Shown here: positions 23,174 through 31,480 of the stretch, one piece after another
How the letters are laid out: each line of letters begins with the position of its first letter
Position numbering within the stretch: position 1 is the stretch's first letter
Source of the DNA: Candidatus Desulfobacula maris
GTDB taxonomy: Bacteria > Desulfobacterota > Desulfobacteria > Desulfobacterales > Desulfobacteraceae
NCBI GenBank assembly: GCA_014383445.1
Contig: JACNHV010000250.1
Span: forward strand, 1-34,024
Direction: 5' to 3'
DNA: 34,024 nucleotides
Program-made: the position numbers and the translations under genes
The notes under the pieces: generated by a model
Database searches by the model: none
What the model was told of the DNA's origin: nothing
What the model saw: the letters and a program-made list of their open reading frames with translations, nothing else

Positions 23174-24505
23174 CTATTCTAACAGATTTTGAATAAGATA
23201 TTCTGTGTTCCAGATCATATATAAAGGGATAGACAAAATGCGATCGTGAAATGAAAGTTCATGCATGGAATATCTGATGCCAAAAGGAGTATCAGGATAT
23301 TTTTCCAGAAATAACTTCATGCTTTTCAAGGAACCAGTGGTTCCGGCTTTGACTTCAACAGGGAAAATCTTTCCTTGAATATGAATAAGATAATCTACTT
23401 CAGCATTGCTCCCCCTTGCGTCCCTTGCCCAGAAAAAGAGCCCCGGCTCAGCATAAGGGTCTCCAGCGGCAAGCAGCTCCTGGGCTGTAAATTGTTCTGC
23501 AACACCACCGGCATTGATTGTCATGACCGGAACATTCAGGGCAATGGATGACTGTATGCCAAGGGCATTCTGCATCAGTCCCACGTCAAGACATGCGACC
23601 TTGAATTTTTTTTCATTCAAGTCTGCGGCCATTGGCAGACCCGCACCGGAAGAATGACATATTTTTGTCAGGCACCTGGCTTCACAAAGCAGGTTCAGAG
23701 CATCTTTTAAGAATTTGGATTCAATATCAGGATTCACATGGGAGTACTTGTATCGCTGACCCACCATTCGGGGTGCGCTGTCATATACCTGCCTTAGATA
23801 TTTATGCTTTGCAGTTGAGGCATACTTTGAAAAATCAGCACTATAGGTCCGTATAAGTCCCTGTTGCTGACGTTGTATCTCTTCCATGGGAATCTTGCTG
23901 GAATATGCCTTGACAGAAGCAGGCATGCCACCTGTCAGAAGGTAAGTGCGAATCAGATTTTCAAGACGATCCTTGAATATTTTTTCTAATTGTTTTTCCG
24001 GATTCAAAGTCTTCATGTGCCCGCACAGTTTTTCTTCACCCAGGGCATTAAGGAACTCTTCAAAAGAGAGCGGAAACATAAATACACTTTGGATTCGTCC
24101 CACGGGCATTCTGAAATCCTTTGAACGTAAAGCAAATTCAATTAGAGATCCAGCTCCAATAACATGAAGTTCCGGTATTTTTTCATAAAAATACCGCAGG
24201 GAAGTAATGGCTCTGGGGCATTCTTGAATTTCGTCTAAAAATAACAGGGTCTGACCCGGCTGAATGACAGACTTTGTAAAAATCGACAGACGATCAATGA
24301 TGGCCTTGGTGTCATATTCTGAAAAACAATCTGCCAGCTCGGGCTGCTCTTCAAAGTTGACTGAGACCATATTTTCAAAATTAGAATCTCCAAAAGCGCT
24401 TACTGAATAGGTCTTGCCAACCTGCCGTGCACCCCTTACCAGAAGGGGCTGCCTTAAGGGACTGGTTTTCCATTGGTTTAAAACTGAGTTTATTTTTCGT
24501 TTCAT
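23174..24505 (-). CDS. AAA_14/DUF4143-family ATP-binding protein
   Basis: 443 residues from ATG 24505; an earlier TTG at 24523 would add six residues. Walker A GARQVGKT (residues 25-32), Walker B LLFLDEIQECP, and the AAA_14 sensor stretch HVIGAGSLIEFALR. The C-terminal DUF4143 domain ends with a nuclease-like motif, NAEVDYLI...FPVEVKAGTTGS, resembling the D-(E/Q)xK core of PD-(D/E)XK folds. These widespread 'ATPase with DUF4143' proteins are common in genomes with many mobile genes; their function is unproven. Two 20-base repeats bearing TTGACT promoter-like boxes lie upstream. No partner gene is adjacent. Confidence 0.88.
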   Translation of the reverse strand: MKRKINSVLNQWKTSPLRQPLLVRGARQVGKTYSVSAFGDSNFENMVSVNFEEQPELADCFSEYDTKAIIDRLSIFTKSVIQPGQTLLFLDEIQECPRAITSLRYFYEKIPELHVIGAGSLIEFALRSKDFRMPVGRIQSVFMFPLSFEEFLNALGEEKLCGHMKTLNPEKQLEKIFKDRLENLIRTYLLTGGMPASVKAYSSKIPMEEIQRQQQGLIRTYSADFSKYASTAKHKYLRQVYDSAPRMVGQRYKYSHVNPDIESKFLKDALNLLCEARCLTKICHSSGAGLPMAADLNEKKFKVACLDVGLMQNALGIQSSIALNVPVMTINAGGVAEQFTAQELLAAGDPYAEPGLFFWARDARGSNAEVDYLIHIQGKIFPVEVKAGTTGSLKSMKLFLEKYPDTPFGIRYSMHELSFHDRILSIPLYMIWNTEYLIQNLLE

Positions 24506-24524
24506 GTGTGCTTGATAAACCAAT

Positions 24525-24577
24525 AAGTCATAAAAGTCAAGGTTTAAAAGTGATATAAAGTCATAAAAGTCAAGGTT
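24525..24577 (-). promoter_or_regulatory. Tandem repeat with promoter-like boxes upstream of the AAA_14 gene
   Basis: The 20-mer AAGTCATAAAAGTCAAGGTT occurs at 24525-24544 and again at 24558-24577. On the gene's strand each gives AACC-TTGACT. The copy near the gene has TTGACT followed 17 bases later by TATCAA. A duplicated operator or promoter is likely. Confidence 0.45.
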
Positions 24578-24792
24578 GTTTTAAGAACCCAACCCGAGTT
24601 GGTTTGATATATTTGTCCGGCTTCTTCACTGGTAATTTCCCTGCCCAGTCCCTGTGCGATTATATTGTATGCCCTTTCATCAAACTTAAGGCCGATTTCA
24701 AGCAAGTGTTCGCAGGGCCTTTTCATCAGGCCGGTCTGTACCCGGTTGAGTGTAATTATCAGCTGTTTTTTTACGATACCCCTTGAAATCAA
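24544..24792 (-). CDS. Hypothetical short frame, doubtful
   Basis: An 82-codon frame from a TTG start without a clear ribosome binding site. The segment KRPCEHLLEIGLKFDERAYN then IIAQGLGREITSEEAGQIY has natural-looking amphipathic helices, but I recognise no family. Its 3' end runs through the upstream repeat of the AAA_14 gene and reads FMTLYHF from it. It could be a fragment of an older gene in the gap between AAA_14 and the RND operon, or chance. Confidence 0.25.
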   Translation of the reverse strand: MISRGIVKKQLIITLNRVQTGLMKRPCEHLLEIGLKFDERAYNIIAQGLGREITSEEAGQIYQTNSGWVLKTTLTFMTLYHF

Positions 24793-24845
24793 GCCTGATT
24801 GTTATATATTCCTGCAATAATTTTATATAAACACAAGGCGTATTT

Positions 24846-25997
24846 ATGAAAACCAACACTGATAACAAAAAACCCATTATAAGAAAGTTTTTAAAGCTTA
24901 TCTGGAAAAGCATTCCCTTTGCCTTGGTCCTGCTGGTAATCGGGCTGATCATATTGCCTTTAGGAAAAAAAATATCAGCAGAAAAAGCAGAGCTTGCCCA
25001 AAAACAATCCAATGAAAAAGCTGTTACAAAGGCATTGACCAATGTTATGACCATGGAGCTTGTACCGGCCATGGTCATGGAAAAATTAAGTCTTCCCGGT
25101 GTTGCAAAGCCATGGATATCCCTGGAAGTGGTCTCTGAAATTAGAGGGAAAGTGGTCAGCAAAAAGGTAACCCCGGGTCGTCATGTAAACATTGGTGATG
25201 TTCTGGCAGTCATTGATCAAAGTGATTATCAAAATGCCTATGATTCAGCACTGGCATCCTATGAAACAGCCCTGGCAACTGAAAAAAGATTAATAGCCCT
25301 GGTAAAAAAGAACTTTGTTACCCAGTCCCAGCTTGATGATGCAGTTGCCCGGGTAAAAACCAGCAAGGCAGAATTTGACAATGCCAAGCTCAACTTAAGC
25401 CGCTGTACTATATTATCGCCCATGCAGGGGATTGTTGACCGCATACATATTGAAACCGGCAGCTTTCTTAGTTCCGGAGATCCAGTTGCCCTGATTCTTC
25501 AAATTGACAAACTAAAAGTTGAAGTGGGTATCCCGGAATCTGATGTTGATGCCGTTCGAAAGCTTAAGACCTTTAATATGACCATTGATGCCCTGGATGG
25601 GAAAACCTATACGGGTGAATACCATTATCTGCATAAAACTTCTGATTCCATGGCCCGTTTGTATAACCTTGAAATAAAGGTGGATAATACAGATGGCAAG
25701 ATCCTTCCGGACATGTTTGCAAGGGTGAAAATAGTCAAAAAGCAGGACCCCCAGGGACTTGCTGTCCCCATGTATTCCCTTGTAAACCTTAACAAAGATA
25801 TTGGCGTGTATGTGGAAAAAGACGGCATTGTCCGATTCAGGCCCGTAAGAATTGGATTTCAGGATGGCTGGAAAACTCAAATTCCTGAAGGACTTGATCC
25901 CGGGGAAAAAGTTGTGGTTGTGGGTCACCGCATTATTGAAGATGGAGAACGGGTTAATGTAACAAAAACCATCCAGGATATGGAAGAAATCCTGTAA
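24846..25997 (+). CDS. RND efflux periplasmic adaptor (membrane fusion protein)
   Basis: 383 residues. One N-terminal membrane anchor (about 13-38), then the HlyD/AcrA architecture: lipoyl half-motifs (EVVSEIRGKVVSKKVTPGRH then VNIGDVLAVID, and LSPMQGIVDRIHIETGSFLS), a coiled-coil hairpin (about 125-175, ASYETALATEKRLIAL...SQLDDAVARVKTSKAEFDNA), a beta-barrel and a membrane-proximal domain. It bridges the inner-membrane pump and an outer-membrane channel. AAGG precedes ATG 24846. The stop overlaps the next start (TAATG), so the two pump genes are translationally coupled. No TolC-type gene is in the window. Confidence 0.92.
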   Translation: MKTNTDNKKPIIRKFLKLIWKSIPFALVLLVIGLIILPLGKKISAEKAELAQKQSNEKAVTKALTNVMTMELVPAMVMEKLSLPGVAKPWISLEVVSEIRGKVVSKKVTPGRHVNIGDVLAVIDQSDYQNAYDSALASYETALATEKRLIALVKKNFVTQSQLDDAVARVKTSKAEFDNAKLNLSRCTILSPMQGIVDRIHIETGSFLSSGDPVALILQIDKLKVEVGIPESDVDAVRKLKTFNMTIDALDGKTYTGEYHYLHKTSDSMARLYNLEIKVDNTDGKILPDMFARVKIVKKQDPQGLAVPMYSLVNLNKDIGVYVEKDGIVRFRPVRIGFQDGWKTQIPEGLDPGEKVVVVGHRIIEDGERVNVTKTIQDMEEIL

Positions 25998-28900
25998 TGA
26001 TTATTTCTGACATTGCCATAAAAAACAGAACCAGCGTTCTGGTGCTGGCCCTTATCATCCTCGGCATCGGTATTTATTCCTACATGGTGCTTCCAAGGGA
26101 GAGTGACCCGGATATTACCATTCCTTTTGTATTTGTATCAACTGATTATCGAGGGGTTTCTGCCACTGATATTGAAACCAGTATCACCATAAAAATCGAA
26201 AAAAAACTCAAAGGTCTGGATAAGGTTAAAAATATCAGTTCCGTCAGTTCCCAGGGATTGTCCCAGATTAACATTGAATTTTTACCCGGTACAGATATTG
26301 ACGAGGTGTTAACCAAGGTTAAGGATAAGGTGGATGAAGCAAAGAACGATCTGCCGTCTGATCTTGAAAATGATCCTTCAGTATTTGAGGTAAATATTTC
26401 GGAAATGCCCATTGTTGTCTATTCTCTGGCAGGGACAAGCGGACCCAGAGTTCTCAAAGAAATCGCAGATGATTTAAAAGATGACATTGAAGCGGTTCCC
26501 GGCGTTCTGGAAGTGGATGTAACAGGTGGCCAGGAAAGAGAAATCAGAATAGAGGTTGATCCTGATAAACTGGCCTATTACAGGATACCCATTACATCCC
26601 TGCAGCAGGCAGTTACAAGCGAAAATCAGAACACATCCGGCGGTGCCATCACCCTTGGGGACGGCAGGTATCAGCTAAAAATACCGGGTGAATTTGAAAC
26701 GCCTGAAGAAATACTTTCCCTTGTTGTTGCCACCCATAGCGGCAATCCTATTTATTTAAAGGACGTTGCAACCGTTGTTGACGGCATCAAGGAAGAAGCG
26801 TCAAGATCCCGTTTAAATGGGGTGGACGCTGTTAATATTTCGGTGAAAAAAAGAGTTGGCGAAAATATTATCTTTATTTCCGACAAAGTTGACGTAATCA
26901 TAGCCGAGGCAGAAAAGACCTTCCCGAAAAATACAAGTATCACCAAGTTGATGAATAAATCAAAAGATATCCGGATGATGGTTGCCGACCTTGAAAATAA
27001 TATTATTTCAGGGCTTATCCTTGTGGTGGCTGTATTGTTTGTTGCACTGGGATTTAGGAATGCCTTATTGGTAGGGCTTGCCATCCCCTTTTCAATGTTT
27101 CTGTCTTTTTCCGTACTCCACGCCATGGGGTATACCCTGAATATGATTGTCCTGTTCTCTTTAACCCTGGCACTGGGGATGCTGGTGGACAATGCCATTG
27201 TAATTATTGAAAATACGTATCGCTATATGCAGCAGGGAGTTCCAAGGGTGGAAGCGGCCATGAAAGCCACAGGTGAAGTGGCCTGGCCCGTGATCGGTTC
27301 AACTCTTACAACGCTTGCCGCCTTTTTCCCAATGATTTTCTGGCCGGGTATTATGGGCGAGTTCATGAAATATCTTCCCATCACCCTCATTGTTACTCTT
27401 TCTTCATCTCTGTTTGTTGCAATGATTATAAACCCTGCCCTGTGTGCATTTTTTATGCAGGTAAAAACAAAAATCAATGGAGAACCACTTACTGCCAAAG
27501 AAATAGAAGACCAGGGAGAACAGCCCATTGAAATCAAGGGTATCGTTTTAAAATTTTATATAAAACTGTTAAACAGTGCCCTTAATCACAAAATTACCGT
27601 GCTGACAGGTTCTTTTGTAGTATTGATCCTTCTTATCCAGATCTGGTTTTTAAAAATAGGGATTGAAAAACCACTTGAATTTTTCCCGTCCATTGACCCG
27701 ATATCCGTCTATGTTAATATTGATCCTCCGGAAGGAGCTGATCTTGACTATATTGACAGAATCGTAAAAAAAGTTGAGATTGCCATAACAGGGAATCAAA
27801 CGCTTGATTACAAAAAAGCATTAAATTTTCAGGAGCATGAAAATTCTGACGGTACAAAATTTATGGCCCCCAGCAATATTAATAATATTGAACATATCTA
27901 CACCCGGGTGGTTCAAAATTCCAGCGGATCTGTTTTTGACTCTAACCTGCCCAATCATATCGGTATCCAGTTTATTGCTTTTGAAAACAGAAAATCTCCC
28001 ACCAAAGATGATCTGGAAGAATTAAGAAATCGGGTTAAAAATATTGCCGGTGTGAAAATCACGGTGGATCAGCAGCAGGAAGGTCCTCCCACAGGCCCTC
28101 CTATTAATATTGAGATTTCTGGAAATAATTTTGAAGTGTTAGGTAAGATTGCAGAAAAATTGGGAAAAATAGTTGAAAATATTCCACATGTAAAAGATGT
28201 AAGAAATGATTACCAGGGGGGGCTCCCCAGTGTACAGGTTAAAATTGACCGCCAGAAGACCGCCCTTTTCGGCCTGACCACAAGCGCCATTGGAAATGCA
28301 TTAAAAACAGCCTATAACGGGCTTGATGTTTCTACCTATTATGAAGGCGACGATGACTATGACATCGTGGTAAAACTGGCTGAATCCGACAGGCAGGTGG
28401 CAGATGTCCTTCATAAGCTTTTGATCCCGACACCCACAGGAGAAATCGTTCCTTTGACCACTCTGGCCAGTATCGAATATGCCGGAACCATAGGAAATAT
28501 TGTCAGAAAAAACCATGAACGTGTTGTCACTGTAAAAGCAAATGTAGATGAATCAAAAACCACAGGGCCTATTGCCAGAATGCATGCCCAGGAACTGCTT
28601 AAGGAGATGAAGCTTCCAGTGGGCTATAAATACAAATTTACAGGTGAGGATGAAACTCAGAAAGAATCTGAAGAATTTTTGTCCAAAGCGTTTTTAATTG
28701 CTGTATTCCTGATTTTTCTAATTCTTGTAACCCTGTTTAATTCCATTATACAGCCAGTCATTATTCTTACCTCCGTTGTTCTGTCTTTAGGCGGTGCTTT
28801 TCTGGGACTTGCTGTGATTAACTCACCCTTTGGTGTCATTATGACGGGAGTCGGTATCATTTCTCTTGCCGGTGTTGTTGTGAACAATGCCATTGTTCTA

Positions 28901-29260
28901 ATCGATTATACCAATAAACTTCGGGACAATGGCATGGGCATCCGGGAGGCTGTTGTTGCTGCCGGTGCTACACGGTTAAGGCCGGTTATCTTAACAGCCG
29001 TTACCACCATTTTAGGACTTTTACCCATGGTCACGGGTATCAGTTATGATTTCCATGTCATGGCACTCTCTCTGTCCAGTGAATCCAGCCAATATTGGAG
29101 AACCATGGCAATTGTGGTTATTTTCGGGCTGATGATTGCAACGATATTGACCCTGGTTGTTGTTCCAACACTTTATGCGTTGATTGAAAACGCCAAACTT
29201 AAAATGGCAACGGGTTACAGCAAAACCAGAGCGTTTTTTCTGGGGGCAGACCAGGCATAG
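25997..29260 (+). CDS. RND-family efflux transporter permease
   Basis: 1087 residues, typical of the HAE-1/AcrB-like superfamily. Twelve membrane helices in the 1+5+1+5 pattern with two large periplasmic loops (about 35-335 and 560-865). The helix-4 proton-relay segment reads ALGMLVDNAIVIIENTYRYM; the equivalent in the second half is GVVVNNAIVLIDYTN. The N-terminus, IAIKNRTSVLVLALIILGIG, is of the CusA/MdtC-like type with a PRESDPDI motif. The pump exports drugs, solvents or lipids by proton antiport; the substrate cannot be set from sequence. Expected to use a TolC homologue encoded elsewhere. Confidence 0.93.
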   Translation: MIISDIAIKNRTSVLVLALIILGIGIYSYMVLPRESDPDITIPFVFVSTDYRGVSATDIETSITIKIEKKLKGLDKVKNISSVSSQGLSQINIEFLPGTDIDEVLTKVKDKVDEAKNDLPSDLENDPSVFEVNISEMPIVVYSLAGTSGPRVLKEIADDLKDDIEAVPGVLEVDVTGGQEREIRIEVDPDKLAYYRIPITSLQQAVTSENQNTSGGAITLGDGRYQLKIPGEFETPEEILSLVVATHSGNPIYLKDVATVVDGIKEEASRSRLNGVDAVNISVKKRVGENIIFISDKVDVIIAEAEKTFPKNTSITKLMNKSKDIRMMVADLENNIISGLILVVAVLFVALGFRNALLVGLAIPFSMFLSFSVLHAMGYTLNMIVLFSLTLALGMLVDNAIVIIENTYRYMQQGVPRVEAAMKATGEVAWPVIGSTLTTLAAFFPMIFWPGIMGEFMKYLPITLIVTLSSSLFVAMIINPALCAFFMQVKTKINGEPLTAKEIEDQGEQPIEIKGIVLKFYIKLLNSALNHKITVLTGSFVVLILLIQIWFLKIGIEKPLEFFPSIDPISVYVNIDPPEGADLDYIDRIVKKVEIAITGNQTLDYKKALNFQEHENSDGTKFMAPSNINNIEHIYTRVVQNSSGSVFDSNLPNHIGIQFIAFENRKSPTKDDLEELRNRVKNIAGVKITVDQQQEGPPTGPPINIEISGNNFEVLGKIAEKLGKIVENIPHVKDVRNDYQGGLPSVQVKIDRQKTALFGLTTSAIGNALKTAYNGLDVSTYYEGDDDYDIVVKLAESDRQVADVLHKLLIPTPTGEIVPLTTLASIEYAGTIGNIVRKNHERVVTVKANVDESKTTGPIARMHAQELLKEMKLPVGYKYKFTGEDETQKESEEFLSKAFLIAVFLIFLILVTLFNSIIQPVIILTSVVLSLGGAFLGLAVINSPFGVIMTGVGIISLAGVVVNNAIVLIDYTNKLRDNGMGIREAVVAAGATRLRPVILTAVTTILGLLPMVTGISYDFHVMALSLSSESSQYWRTMAIVVIFGLMIATILTLVVVPTLYALIENAKLKMATGYSKTRAFFLGADQA

Positions 29261-29456
29261 CTTACTGGACACTATCATATTCAATATCATTGGAGGGAAT
29301 AATAGTGATAGCTAAAAATAATAAAATATCAAAAAAGTGGTGCTAAAAAATTGCAAATATATCAAAAAAGTGGCCTGTTAACTCATGCTTTTGTAAATGA
29401 TTCTGTTTATCAGATGCGATTTTCTGTGATAAAAAGTCTGTCCAATTCTGTTGGAG

Positions 29457-29741
29457 TTATGTTAACGGTTTTACATTTACCAGGATATCGTTCTTATTTT
29501 CAATATGAGCATTTGCGCTGCTCCATGGCTATTCTTCGGGATGTTTTACCAGTTTGGCCCTTACCGGGTTCATCTCAATATATCGGGCACATGCAAGCAA
29601 ATAGGCCTCATCCAATATGTACGATGCAAAACGGCCCTGCGCATAATCATCATCTGAGAAAAAAGTTTGCTGACGTCTGTTGCCCCGCTGGGTAATATGG
29701 TGAGGCATACCAGGGGCGACAATTCTTCCTATCCTTGCCAT
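29457..29741 (-). pseudogene. REP-associated tyrosine transposase (IS200-like), internally deleted
   Basis: From ATG 29741 the product reads MARIGRIVAPGMPHHITQRG then NRRQQTFFSDDDY, the standard RAYT N-terminus, but jumps directly to QGRFASYILDEAYLLACARY then IEMNPVRAKLVKHPEE. The middle ~65 residues, with the His-hydrophobic-His (MPNHVHL-type) metal site, are missing. Homology continues past an in-frame TAG (29526-29528 region, normally a Tyr codon) as PWSSANAHIENKNDILVNV to a stop at 29457. The enzyme cannot cut DNA. REP-like motifs lie just upstream. Confidence 0.8.
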
Positions 29742-29777
29742 GGATAGAATATACAGACAGATTATTATTAATGTCAG

Positions 29778-29836
29778 GAATTAAGCAAGGTGTCCCTGAT
29801 TAAAGATAGAGAATTAAGTAAGGTGTCCCCTGATTA
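29778..29836 (+). repeat. Two REP-like motifs beside the RAYT remnant
   Basis: GAATTAAGCAAGGTGTCCC at 29778 (continuing TGATTA) and GAATTAAGTAAGGTGTCCCC at 29811 (continuing TGATTA) are near-identical and 33 bases apart. This AATTAAG...TGTCCC signature accompanies many RAYT genes and probably marks the old transposon border. Confidence 0.6.
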
Positions 29837-29912
29837 AGTATCCAGACTTGAAAAGCGGTAAGCATATCAAGGTAGTGGTAAACGATATTATTTGTGTTTG
29901 TTGTTGGAGTTA

Positions 29913-29941
29913 TTGACAACGGACACGTATGTTGTTATAAT
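29913..29941 (+). promoter_or_regulatory. Consensus sigma-70 promoter of the TumE-type gene, predicted leaderless
   Basis: TTGACA (29913-29918), 17 bases, TATAAT (29936-29941): a full match to the consensus, with TG-like bases (TTGT) before the -10. Seven bases downstream of the -10 is 29948, one base before the ATG at 29949. Transcript start and start codon practically coincide; no Shine-Dalgarno precedes the ATG. Confidence 0.75.
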
Positions 29942-29948
29942 TTCCAAC

Positions 29949-30245
29949 ATGAAAGCTGTTAAACTCATTAGCACACGTATCGTCTATTCTGAATCGACAT
30001 TTGCGGAGTTGGTATTGTTGCGGCTTCCAAAGCCACTGCATGGGTCTGTACACGGGTTCAAGTACAGGCTTGCGTATATCGTGCGTGGTGAATGCGTTTT
30101 GCGCTATGACAATGAGACTGGGAAGGGTGATCATAGGCATTTTGATGGAAAAGAAAGTGACTATGCGTTCACGACACCGGAGCAGTTGGTCGCTGACTTC
30201 CAGAACGATATAGAGAGGTGGAACCATGAAAACTATAACTCTTGA
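29949..30245 (+). CDS. TumE-family toxin of a type II toxin-antitoxin system
   Basis: 98 residues from ATG 29949 (MKAVKLISTRIVYSESTFAE); the frame is open from 29892, but the promoter excludes an earlier start. The core HGFKYRLAYIVRGECVLRYD followed by GKGDHRHF and the helical tail TTPEQLVADFQNDIERW matches DUF6516/TumE-type toxins, small proteins thought to act as ribonuclease-like toxins. The next gene overlaps its last 20 bases and encodes a helix-turn-helix protein, the normal antitoxin partner. The pair looks intact, unlike the other TA genes in the window. The toxin-first order is usual for this class. Confidence 0.7.
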   Translation: MKAVKLISTRIVYSESTFAELVLLRLPKPLHGSVHGFKYRLAYIVRGECVLRYDNETGKGDHRHFDGKESDYAFTTPEQLVADFQNDIERWNHENYNS

Positions 30246-30573
30246 TGTACGAACACCTGCCGATTCAATGGCAGAGTTCACATTGGCATGGAAAACAGGA
30301 AAATCCCAAAAATCCGCACGCATAAGCTTTGCGAAGCCGGAATTACTTTGGCGGGTATTAACTGCAAAACGATGGGAGTTGCTTAAAATTCTCTGCGGAG
30401 CAGGCCCTGTATCAATTCGCGAAGCAGCGCGACGTGTTGGGCGTGATGTAAAGGCCGTTCACGGTGATGTTACTGCACTACTAAACGCTGGAATACTTGA
30501 TCGCTCAGAAAACGGCCGCATCGTCTTTCCATACGAAGCCGTGAAAGTTGAGTTCCTGTTGCATGCGGCATAA
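30226..30573 (+). CDS. HVO_A0114-type HTH antitoxin/regulator partnering TumE
   Basis: 115 residues; GAGAGG lies 7 bases before ATG 30226 inside the toxin gene. A winged helix-turn-helix spans about residues 42-110: LWRVLTAKRWELLKILCGAG, VSIREAARRVGRDVKAVHGD, VTALLNAGILDRSENGRIVF. The N-terminal 35 residues would contact the toxin. The protein presumably neutralises the toxin and represses the consensus promoter upstream. The 20-base overlap implies translational coupling. Confidence 0.7.
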   Translation: MKTITLDVRTPADSMAEFTLAWKTGKSQKSARISFAKPELLWRVLTAKRWELLKILCGAGPVSIREAARRVGRDVKAVHGDVTALLNAGILDRSENGRIVFPYEAVKVEFLLHAA

Positions 30574-30828
30574 TATGAAAAATGACAGGGGCCAAACCAT
30601 TCGCCTGCTGTAGACAGGGTACGAAGAGCGGACTTGAGCGTAACAACGTGATGAAACAGTTCAACGATACGAGTAATCTAAAACATACATGTTTAAGGTC
30701 AATCATATCCGGAATCATCTGCAGTCTTAAATTTCTTGATATGGCAACTGCATTTCGTGTTTATGTAAATGGCGATCTTCTTGTTTCAAATGGAATCCCT
30801 GGAGAAACAGCAACTGTCATTTAGTTTT
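30574..30828. other. Non-coding/remnant stretch after the TA pair
   Basis: No gene recognised. A 27-codon frame from 30739 (MATAFRVYVNGDLL...) and other short frames are present without family resemblance or ribosome binding sites. Confidence 0.3.
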
Positions 30829-30834
30829 ACTTTT

Positions 30835-30972
30835 TTGATTAAAACAGTTCAGGAAACGGATGAGCCTATAATAATCGGTAAGGCAGGAAAACCTGTGGCG
30901 ATTCTTTCCGCTTTTAAGGAAAACAGTTGTCCCCGTCAACTTGGTGGAAGCCCGGAGTTTTATTTGTCCTAA
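30835..30972 (+). pseudogene. Phd/YefM-type antitoxin, C-terminal remnant
   Basis: The frame reads LIKTVQETDEPIIIGKAGKP then VAILSAFKENSCPRQLGG and ends at 30972. 'EPIII-x-KAGKPVA-L' is the C-terminal signature of Phd/YefM-family antitoxins. The N-terminal DNA-binding part and any start codon with ribosome binding site are missing, and no PIN or RelE partner follows. A second TA scrap beside the intact pair. Confidence 0.5.
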
Positions 30973-31221
30973 ATGTTTAAGAGAACCAAAATCTTTTCAG
31001 GAAGTGACCATGCTGATTCTGTTCTATGGCATAAAACCAACCAAGGCAAATGAGCTGATAATTCAGAATTTCTGATTACGTCAAGTCTCCAATAAAGAAC
31101 ATTCCGGCAGCTTCTCCCGGAATCAATTTTATTTTCACCTAAGTTTAATTGTGAAAGATCTTTACAAGCTGTTTTGCAGAAAATCACCACAATGAAAATA
31201 TTTTTCTTTGAATTTCATGTT
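30973..31221. other. Intergenic stretch, no gene recognised
   Basis: Short frames only. One on plus begins near 30958 as ICPKCLREPKSFQEVTMLIL and ends at about 31074; it has a CxxC pair but no start codon and no recognised family. Confidence 0.3.
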
Positions 31222-31461
31222 TTATTTCTCAGGCACCACCCATTTCATCTGAAACTCAATTTCCTCATTATTCCCCTCTCTTTCATGCTCAATATTAAAA
31301 ATAGCATCGGGAGGAACTGAAATCCTTTCGCCGGCAATTTGTATCCGGAACCTTTCATTCTGTTCAATGGAATCAGCAAGTCTCCTTAATTTGGCCACAA
31401 AATCTTTTTGAGAATAATCTTTTTCCAGATCTCTTTCGGGTTTAACTTTACGTTTTGTCAT
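31222..31461 (-). CDS. Amphi-Trp domain-containing protein
   Basis: 79 residues, with GAGAGG 5 bases before ATG 31461. The whole protein is one amphi-Trp domain: DFVAKLRRLADSIEQNERFR, IQIAGERISVPPDA, FNIEHEREGNNEEIEFQMKW. These short proteins are widespread in bacteria and archaea, and their function is not known. Last gene of a minus-strand run, 19 bases after the broken DUF4268 gene. Confidence 0.85.
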   Translation of the reverse strand: MTKRKVKPERDLEKDYSQKDFVAKLRRLADSIEQNERFRIQIAGERISVPPDAIFNIEHEREGNNEEIEFQMKWVVPEK

Positions 31462-31480
31462 GGTACCTCTCTGTTTTTTT

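Noticed and set aside
29351..29695. 114-codon plus-strand frame
   Set aside because: Mostly antisense to the RAYT remnant and without a recognised domain or ribosome binding site.
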